Assembly (NCBI GenBank): GCA_023392645.1
Contig: JAEVYR010000275.1
Location: 1-11,081 of the forward strand
DNA from: Chloroflexota bacterium
Lineage (GTDB): Bacteria; Chloroflexota; Chloroflexia; Thermomicrobiales; UBA6265
DNA length: 11,081 nucleotides
Reading direction: 5' to 3'
Below the pieces are notes generated by a model. That model did no database searches. It was given only the letters and a program-made list of their open reading frames with translations, and was not told the origin of the DNA. How positions within the stretch are numbered: the stretch's first letter is position 1; each line of letters starts with the position of its first letter. A program made the translations under genes and the position numbers. Positions 6,615 through 11,081 of the stretch are shown piece by piece.

Positions 6615-6890
6615 ATGCCTCAGCGCCTCGAACACCGCGAAATCCAGGGGGTCGTCTCCACCCTCGCGGACGCGAAGATCGTCAATCTCGATGCTCCCAT
6701 TCGCACGCTCATGGAGCCGCTGGCCGCGGGGCTGCGGGATGCCGGCGTGGGGGGAAAGCTTTCGCTCCACGTCCTGTGTTGCAACGAGTACTTCCTTGTC
6801 ACCGGGTTGATGGACCCCGGTGGCGACGTTGCCGAGATTCGGCAGCTCGGTGAGTCCATTCGCAGCGCATTGTCCCAACCTGGCCGCTGA
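6615..6890 (+). CDS. 91-residue protein of unknown function
   Basis: Starts at ATG 6615 with AGGAG at 6604-6608, 6 bases upstream, and its own promoter. I do not recognise the family. There is no signal peptide or membrane helix. Residues 1-45 look helical with scattered charges. Residues 47-64 (GGKLSLHVLCCNEYFLVTG) look like two strands and include a Cys55-Cys56 pair. Residues 70-88 return to a charged helix. This gives a small alpha-beta-alpha cytosolic domain. The stop lies 8 bases before the start of the large helical protein, so the two are very probably co-translated. A peptide-precursor role was considered because of the partner gene, but the ordered-looking C-terminus does not resemble a typical core peptide. 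A small partner or regulatory subunit is as likely. Confidence 0.8.
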   Translation: MPQRLEHREIQGVVSTLADAKIVNLDAPIRTLMEPLAAGLRDAGVGGKLSLHVLCCNEYFLVTGLMDPGGDVAEIRQLGESIRSALSQPGR

Positions 6891-6898
6891 CGGTCGGC

Positions 6899-8506
6899 AT
6901 GGGACCCTCACCACCATCGCCGGCGATGGCGAACTCGACGCCACGGCTTTGGGGCGCGTCCCAAAGCCGGGCGCTCATCCATTTGACGGACGCGCTGCTG
7001 TTTGCCTGCGCCCACATCCCGCGGCTCGAGCAGTACAGTCACTACTGGGACGACCACGACGACCCCTACGTGAGCCCGGCGGACAAGGTGGTCGTCGAGA
7101 CGGCCCTCCTCGCGCTGATCGCGTCGCGCGTGCCGTCGCCTTCGCGGCGGCTTCGCGCGATCCTGGATGATCTGGCGCGACATCTTGTGCCCTACGTGCG
7201 GAGTGAGCGAAACCAGGTCCTGCTGATGCGCTTTCCGCATACCGCGGCCTCGCTCGGTCTCGCCCATGTCATCCTCACGAACCTCGGGTATCCGGATGAT
7301 GGTTTCGATCAGCTCTTTCATCGAGCACTGGGCAGCGAGTCGATTTCCGCCATCGAGCTGTTGCCATACCGCTCGACGGATCTGCGGTGGCTCCGCGGCA
7401 TCGCGTACCCCTCGCAGCCCGCTGATGTAGATGACCTGCTGCCCCACTCGATCCTCACGAGCGAGGCGCATCCCATCTACATGTCTGCCGCCGACACATA
7501 CGTCCTCACGCACTCGCTCATGTATGCGACGGATTTCGGGCGACGCTCCCTGCCGGCGACAGTGGATGTCGCCCGTGTGCGGGATGTGGTCGAGGCGGGG
7601 ATCGCCTACCACCTGCTGAGCGAGAACCTGGATTTGCTGGGCGAGCTGCTCCTGGGGTCGGCCATCCTCGGCAGCATGGACGCCCCGGCGTTCGCGCTGG
7701 GCTGGTGGGCATTGACCGATGTCTGGTCGGATCCCGGCTTTCTGCCCAGCCCGACCTTCGATCGCTCCGCGTTTGCCCGGCTGGAGGGAGTCGCCGCGTC
7801 GGCCTATGCCTTTCGGCACATCTATCACACGACCTATGTCGGCGGTATTCTCTGTGCCGTCATGCTGGCACGGCAAGACCGCGACGACGACGGGCACGCG
7901 CCGCCGGCGCGATCAGGCACCGACGCCGAGCTGGCAGAACGCTGCCGCCGCGCTGTTGCCGATGCCCTGGCGTTCTGCGAGGGCCACCCGGAGGCGGCGA
8001 GCGGATCCGACTCCGGAATCGAGATGCAGACGGCGCGAGGGGAGGAGCAAGAAGACAACCGCTCGCTCCCGCCCCTCGAGATGGTGCGCCAGCACCTTCG
8101 CGCGTACGACGGGGCTTGCAGTCGACCCGAAGCGATGTGGGCGCGGATCGCAGCCACCGGGATCGTCGATGACGATGTGTTGGCTTCCCTGCTGTCGGAC
8201 GCGTTGCTGACCCAGGCGGCGCGCGACTACCAGCTGGCGGCGCTCGCGGGCGTGATGACCGATACCGTTCGCTTCGGGCTTCCTGTTTCCGCGACGCTGA
8301 TTCAGGCAACGAAGTTCCTGTTGTGCCAGCAAGTGCCGTCGGGCGCCATCGGCGCGAATTTCGTGATGCCGGACAACCGATCGGCGTCGGCCGCGCCGAC
8401 GGTGACGCTCGGGCTGGCGCAAAGTCTGGCCGCGGTTGCCATGCGGCTCGATGGCGATGCCGCCGGCCCGCCGTCTCGCGGCCTCCCCACCGCCGACGTC
8501 GTCTGA
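6899..8506 (+). CDS. DUF6895-like helical protein with C-terminal extension
   Basis: A 535-residue protein, cytosolic by sequence (no signal or clear membrane helix) and mostly helical. From memory, residues about 25-325 resemble the DUF6895 group: a Phe-Pro-His motif at 112-114 (RFPHTAASLGLA), LTHSLMYATDFGRR at 203-216, LDLLGELLLG at 244-253 and HIYHTTYVGG at 307-316, with conserved His, Tyr and Thr. Residues 326-395 form a charged, low-complexity linker. The remainder is a second helical part with QQVPSGAIGANFV at 477-489, reminiscent of alpha/alpha-barrel repeats. The ATG at 6899 is only 8 bases after the upstream stop and has a weak ribosome site, which suggests translational coupling; ATG 6926 is an alternative start. 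Biochemical function is unknown. The clustered His/Asp residues could be a binding or catalytic site, but that is inference. Confidence 0.85.
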   Translation: MGPSPPSPAMANSTPRLWGASQSRALIHLTDALLFACAHIPRLEQYSHYWDDHDDPYVSPADKVVVETALLALIASRVPSPSRRLRAILDDLARHLVPYVRSERNQVLLMRFPHTAASLGLAHVILTNLGYPDDGFDQLFHRALGSESISAIELLPYRSTDLRWLRGIAYPSQPADVDDLLPHSILTSEAHPIYMSAADTYVLTHSLMYATDFGRRSLPATVDVARVRDVVEAGIAYHLLSENLDLLGELLLGSAILGSMDAPAFALGWWALTDVWSDPGFLPSPTFDRSAFARLEGVAASAYAFRHIYHTTYVGGILCAVMLARQDRDDDGHAPPARSGTDAELAERCRRAVADALAFCEGHPEAASGSDSGIEMQTARGEEQEDNRSLPPLEMVRQHLRAYDGACSRPEAMWARIAATGIVDDDVLASLLSDALLTQAARDYQLAALAGVMTDTVRFGLPVSATLIQATKFLLCQQVPSGAIGANFVMPDNRSASAAPTVTLGLAQSLAAVAMRLDGDAAGPPSRGLPTADVV

Positions 8507-8599
8507 GCACATGTTTGCGCGGTCACGGCAGCGCCGGCAGGTGACTCGGAGGGTGGCTGATACGGAATCCGGGTGAAGCGTTCGGAAGTTCGCTTGGAT

Positions 8600-8654
8600 G
8601 GGAGGGGCTTGCCGCTCCCTCGTGCGGTGACGCCCGGACGAGCATGCTTGTTCG
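8600..8654. terminator. Stem-loops between convergent genes, possible bidirectional terminator
   Basis: The 172-base gap between the DUF6895-like gene and the convergent transporter contains GGGAG (8600-8604) paired with CTCCC (8615-8619). It also contains a 20-base palindrome at 8635-8654 centred on AGCATGCT, fully paired if G-U is allowed. Either could end transcription from one or both sides. Neither has a strong T-run. Confidence 0.35.
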
Positions 8655-8678
8655 CGATGTGATCCCTCGGATTCGGTA

Positions 8679-9959
8679 TCAGGCTGGCTCCTCGATGGTG
8701 GATGACTCCGCGCGGACGTGGTCGCGCAGGCGCGTGGCGCGCAGGTACGCCGCGACGGCCGGCGCGAACACGATCGCCGTGCCCACCAGCGCCGACGGCA
8801 CCCCGAACCGGCTCCCGACCGCGCCGAGTGGCGGGCCGCCTCCGATCTCGCCCAGCGAGGCGACCTGCTCCCGGAACGAGATCACCGTCGCCCGGCTGCG
8901 CGGTTCGATGTTCCGGTTCATCCACGCCGCGCTCACCGGCTGCGTGACGCTGCCGAGCGCGCTTCGGATCCAGAGCGCGCCGAGCGCCAGCCACAGCCAG
9001 CCGGCCAGCGCGAACAGGATGGTCGCCGCCACCCGGCCCGCGGCGAGGCCGGCCAGCAGTCGCGCCGGCGTGCCGGGACCGAGCGACTCCGGATGGAAGC
9101 GCTTGAGCGCCTCGGCCGCGAGCAGCGAGAGCAGCATGCCGATCAGGTGGATGGCGCCGAACCAGACCACGAGGTCGCTGCCGCCCGGCACATCCGGGAA
9201 GGCGAACGCGTCGATCAGGTGCTTGGTCCAGAGCCGGTCGAACGCCTCGCTGGAAAGCCCGACCAGGAGGCTCGCCAGCAGCAGCACCCGCAGCTCCGGG
9301 CGCGATCGCGCGATGGCGACGCCATCCCGGGCGATCTCGGCCATGTGGCGCCAGGTCGAGCGGTCCGCCATCGGGGTTGGGTGGAAGTTCGTCTCCGGCA
9401 TGACACGCAGCAGCACCGCCGCCAGCGCGATGTGGCCCGCGCCGCCCAGCACGATCGGCAGCTGGATGTGGATCACCCCCAAGCCGGTGCCGAGCAGGAC
9501 GCCGATGATCGCGCCGGCCAGCTCGGCCTGGTTCCCACGCAGCATCACGTGGCCGGCGGCGTCCTCGCCGACTTCGTCGGTGATCCACGCCTCGGTGGCG
9601 CCGCTGGTGAAGGTGTAGCCGATGCCCCACAGCCCCTGCGCGAGCATGATCGCGGCGAACGCCGGCACGCTGCCCTCGAGCATGAAGCCGGCGCCGATCA
9701 GGACGTAACCGATCAGGATCGAGCGGCGGCGGCTGACGAGGTCGGCGACGACCCCGGTCGGGATCTCGAACAGCACGATCGCGGTTTCGAGCGTTGTGCC
9801 GACCAGCACGAGCTGGAGCGGCGAGAGTCCGACCGTCTCGACCTGATACAGCAGGTTGACGGTGACGATCATCGAGAAGAACAGGGCCCCGACGCTGCTG
9901 AGCAGCAGGTAGGTGCGGATGGCCGCGCGTCGGGCGTGGCCGGGTGTCGTGTCGGGCAC
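8679..9959 (-). CDS. Major facilitator superfamily (MFS) transporter
   Basis: A 426-residue, 12-helix membrane protein starting from GTG at 9959 (GGAG lies 11 bases upstream, a weak site). Hydrophobic segments alternate with short loops across the whole length. The MFS motif A after helix 2 is clear: Gly69, Asp73 and Arg77-Arg78 in TGVVADLVSRRRS, preceded by Glu65-Ile-Pro-Thr. A second family-typical stretch is SGATEAWITDEVG at about 119-131. These mark a proton-driven secondary transporter, most likely a drug or metabolite exporter of the MFS_1 type. The substrate cannot be inferred. It is convergent with the DUF6895-like gene and divergent from the secreted orphan, so it probably forms its own transcription unit. 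The carboxy end is a short charged tail, with no fusion domain. Confidence 0.93.
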   Translation of the reverse strand: MPDTTPGHARRAAIRTYLLLSSVGALFFSMIVTVNLLYQVETVGLSPLQLVLVGTTLETAIVLFEIPTGVVADLVSRRRSILIGYVLIGAGFMLEGSVPAFAAIMLAQGLWGIGYTFTSGATEAWITDEVGEDAAGHVMLRGNQAELAGAIIGVLLGTGLGVIHIQLPIVLGGAGHIALAAVLLRVMPETNFHPTPMADRSTWRHMAEIARDGVAIARSRPELRVLLLASLLVGLSSEAFDRLWTKHLIDAFAFPDVPGGSDLVVWFGAIHLIGMLLSLLAAEALKRFHPESLGPGTPARLLAGLAAGRVAATILFALAGWLWLALGALWIRSALGSVTQPVSAAWMNRNIEPRSRATVISFREQVASLGEIGGGPPLGAVGSRFGVPSALVGTAIVFAPAVAAYLRATRLRDHVRAESSTIEEPA

Positions 9960-10050
9960 GGTGGCATGCGCTCCGATGGTGGGGTGTCAGGGACACATCA
10001 TCCGGCGCCACGGGTCGGGCCCGCGGCGGGTTCGACGGCTGTGTCGTGTC

Positions 10051-10062
10051 CCGGACGTCCGG
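10051..10062. promoter_or_regulatory. Perfect 12-bp palindrome, possible operator for the transporter
   Basis: CCGGACGTCCGG is fully self-complementary and sits about 90 bases upstream of the transporter start, between that gene and its candidate -10. In a GC-rich genome such palindromes can arise by chance, so this is a candidate only. Confidence 0.3.
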
Positions 10063-10171
10063 CGGAGCGACGCGTCGAGGCGGTCAGCCAGGGCGGGCAG
10101 GGGACACGCGCGTGGTGGTGACTGGCATTGATGGGTCGTCTCCTGCGCGCGATGCGGTTGCCTTGCCGCGC

Positions 10172-10177
10172 AGTATA
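10172..10177 (-). promoter_or_regulatory. Possible -10 box for the transporter
   Basis: On the minus strand the hexamer is TATACT (5 of 6 matches) in an AT-rich island. No good -35 is found 16-18 bases away. If used, the transporter mRNA would carry a leader of about 200 bases holding the GGGACAC sites and the palindrome. Confidence 0.3.
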
Positions 10178-10209
10178 ACGAACGTGCCGTCGCCCGGGTA
10201 CCGATGCGG

Positions 10210-10239
10210 GTGACGAGTTGGTCCCAAACCTGCTAAAAT
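10210..10239 (+). promoter_or_regulatory. Promoter of the secreted orphan gene
   Basis: A -35 of GTGACG (4 of 6), an 18-base spacer and TAAAAT (5 of 6) at 10234-10239. The preceding TGC gives an extended -10. Transcription would start about 10246, leaving a 70-base leader that contains a small hairpin (TCCGT, ACACC loop, ACGGA at 10255-10269) before the AAGGAG ribosome site at 10303-10308. Confidence 0.6.
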
Positions 10240-10315
10240 CTGCCGTAGCTACTGTCCGTACACCACGGATGCGCTGGGTCGTGCGATCCGCGACGTAGTC
10301 GGAAGGAGATCGAGC

Positions 10316-11014
10316 ATGCGTTGGAACACCCATCCGGGACGGGCGCTCATCGCTGGATTGATGGTGATGCTGCTGTTGCCGGGGCTGGCCGCGGCTCAGG
10401 AGGCATCGCCTGACGCGACGCCGTCCGGCCCCGGGCAGCAGACGCCGATTTGGGAGAGTGTCGAGGGCATCGAGCGCGCCGTGATGCGGACCTGGGGCGA
10501 TATCCCCGAGGGCACGCCGGTGCCGGGCGAGGTGCCGACGCTGCGCTTCGTGACCGGTCTCGCTGCGAGTTTCGACGGCCCGACGCACGCCGCCGCCGCG
10601 GTCGAGCCGGTGCGTGACTGGATGCTCGGATCGCTGCAGGTCAACCTCGTCGGGGTCGACGTCACCGCGACCGAGGTCGAAGTAACCGACCTCGGCGACT
10701 CGGCCTCGGCGGTGACGGCGAAGGGCAACGTCGGGCAGACGCCGCTGTCGCTGTCGGTGATCGTGGTCCAGAAGGGCGATCTCGTGCTGGCCGTCGGCGG
10801 CTCGGTGACCGCCGACCAGGATCTGTTGCCGCTGGCGCGCGGCATCCTCGAGGTGATGCTGGAGCGCGAGCCGGGCGACTCCGAGGAGACCAGCGATAAT
10901 GTCGGCCGCTTCAGCGGCGGCCTGTGGGAGGTCTTCCCGCCGAGCGGTGACGCATCGCTGGATGGCATGCGCGGCCAGGGTGACCTGCCGATTTACCAGC
11001 AGCCGGTCGGCTGA
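10316..11014 (+). CDS. Secreted protein of unknown function
   Basis: A 232-residue exported protein. ATG 10316 has a consensus AAGGAG 7 bases upstream. Residues 1-27 are a Sec signal with core LIAGLMVMLLLPGL and A-A-A end, and Gln28 follows. Residues 28-46 are an Ala/Ser/Pro/Thr linker like that of the propeller proteins. The mature part (about 50-200) alternates strands and helices (LQVNLVGVDVTATEVEV, then SLSVIVVQKGDLVLAVGG), suggesting a compact alpha/beta domain. There are no cysteines or evident catalytic motif. The C-terminus is Gly/Asp/Pro-rich. It is not a propeller and I do not recognise its family. It has its own promoter, divergent from the transporter. No lipobox cysteine is present, so it is probably released or wall-associated rather than lipid-anchored. 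Confidence 0.87.
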   Translation: MRWNTHPGRALIAGLMVMLLLPGLAAAQEASPDATPSGPGQQTPIWESVEGIERAVMRTWGDIPEGTPVPGEVPTLRFVTGLAASFDGPTHAAAAVEPVRDWMLGSLQVNLVGVDVTATEVEVTDLGDSASAVTAKGNVGQTPLSLSVIVVQKGDLVLAVGGSVTADQDLLPLARGILEVMLEREPGDSEETSDNVGRFSGGLWEVFPPSGDASLDGMRGQGDLPIYQQPVG

Positions 11015-11044
11015 CGCCGATCGCCGATCGCGAAATTGCACGAG

Positions 11045-11081
11045 CCCCGGGGGCGGGGGTCCTGGCGAGGGGGGGGGGGGG
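11045..11081 (+). other. G-rich hairpin and 13-G run at the window end
   Basis: CCCC (11045-11048) can pair with GGGG (11055-11058), suggesting the start of a terminator 31 bases after the stop of the secreted orphan. The sequence then ends in 13 consecutive G (11069-11081). A terminal homopolymer like this commonly reflects an assembly or sequencing artefact at a contig end, although the tracts could also form a G-quadruplex. Confidence 0.55.

Larger units (their letters stand above)
9960..10315. other. Divergent regulatory region between transporter and secreted orphan
   Basis: A 356-base gap without a convincing gene. It contains the promoter of the rightward gene and a possible -10 for the transporter. 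The 7-mer GGGACAC occurs at 9990-9996, inverted at 10046-10052, and again at 10101-10107. A perfect 12-base palindrome lies at 10051-10062, and an inverted repeat GTGTC-AGG-GACAC at 9984-9996. This density of symmetric sites suggests regulator binding. Confidence 0.5.

Noticed and set aside
6615..6890. The 91-residue protein as a ribosomally made peptide precursor
   Set aside because: No leader/core boundary or Ser/Thr/Cys-rich tail is visible, and the C-terminus looks like a charged helix; kept only as a low-probability idea.
4893..6944. A 683-codon open frame on the minus strand opposite paralogue 4 and the small genes
   Set aside because: It lies antisense to genes with signal peptides, ribosome sites and propeller motifs. 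Its translation is Arg/His/Gly-rich without any domain, typical of a GC-rich shadow frame.
8302..10011. A 569-codon minus-strand open frame overlapping the transporter and the end of the DUF6895-like gene
   Set aside because: It is out of frame with the MFS motifs and of low-complexity Arg/Gly/Pro composition; a shadow frame.
8718..10121. A 467-codon plus-strand open frame across the transporter
   Set aside because: The translation is extremely Arg/Glu/Gln/Ala-rich and domain-free, while the minus-strand frame gives a textbook MFS protein.
1..11081. CRISPR array, tRNA/rRNA genes or insertion sequences
   Set aside because: No regularly spaced repeats, cloverleaf-like sequence, transposase frame or terminal inverted repeats were seen on either strand.

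Overview
This is a GC-rich window (most third codon positions G or C) with no RNA genes, transposases or CRISPR array. Five of its proteins carry signal peptides ending A-x-A followed by Gln. Four of these continue Gln-Thr-Pro with an Ala/Pro/Ser/Val-rich stretch. That style, together with the base composition, reminds me of secreted proteins from Thermomicrobiales-type Chloroflexota. This is an inference from memory, not a taxonomic assignment. The 3' end finishes in a run of 13 G next to a GC-rich hairpin, so it is probably a contig end and should be read with care.

Layout. (1) Positions 61-731, minus strand: a type II toxin-antitoxin operon, an AbrB-like antitoxin followed by a VapC PIN-domain RNase, with stop and start overlapping by 4 bases. 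(2) Positions 1077-6444, plus strand: four tandem paralogous secreted beta-propeller (TolB/PD40-like) proteins, then a tiny Asp-rich single-pass membrane protein 13 bases after the last one. The last three propeller genes and the small gene are closely spaced and look like one operon. The first propeller gene stands 274 bases apart, with hairpins in the gap. All four propellers have exactly two cysteines in the proposed protein, in the same C-X10-C arrangement. Two neighbouring copies share an 80-bp block with only two differences. (3) Positions 6507-8506, plus strand: a separate unit with its own sigma-70-like promoter overlapped by an inverted repeat. It encodes a 91-residue unknown protein and a 535-residue helical protein that looks like the DUF6895 group with a C-terminal extension. 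(4) Positions 8679-9959, minus strand: a 12-TM major facilitator transporter convergent with the previous unit. (5) Positions 10210-11014, plus strand: an orphan secreted protein with a clear promoter and Shine-Dalgarno sequence, divergent from the transporter.

How it may work together. The propeller cluster encodes exported proteins of unknown ligand, made stoichiometrically or as diversified versions of one scaffold. The small membrane protein may be their membrane partner. The 91-residue plus DUF6895-like pair is the least understood part and the best candidate for an undescribed system. The toxin-antitoxin module and transporter appear to be independent neighbours.
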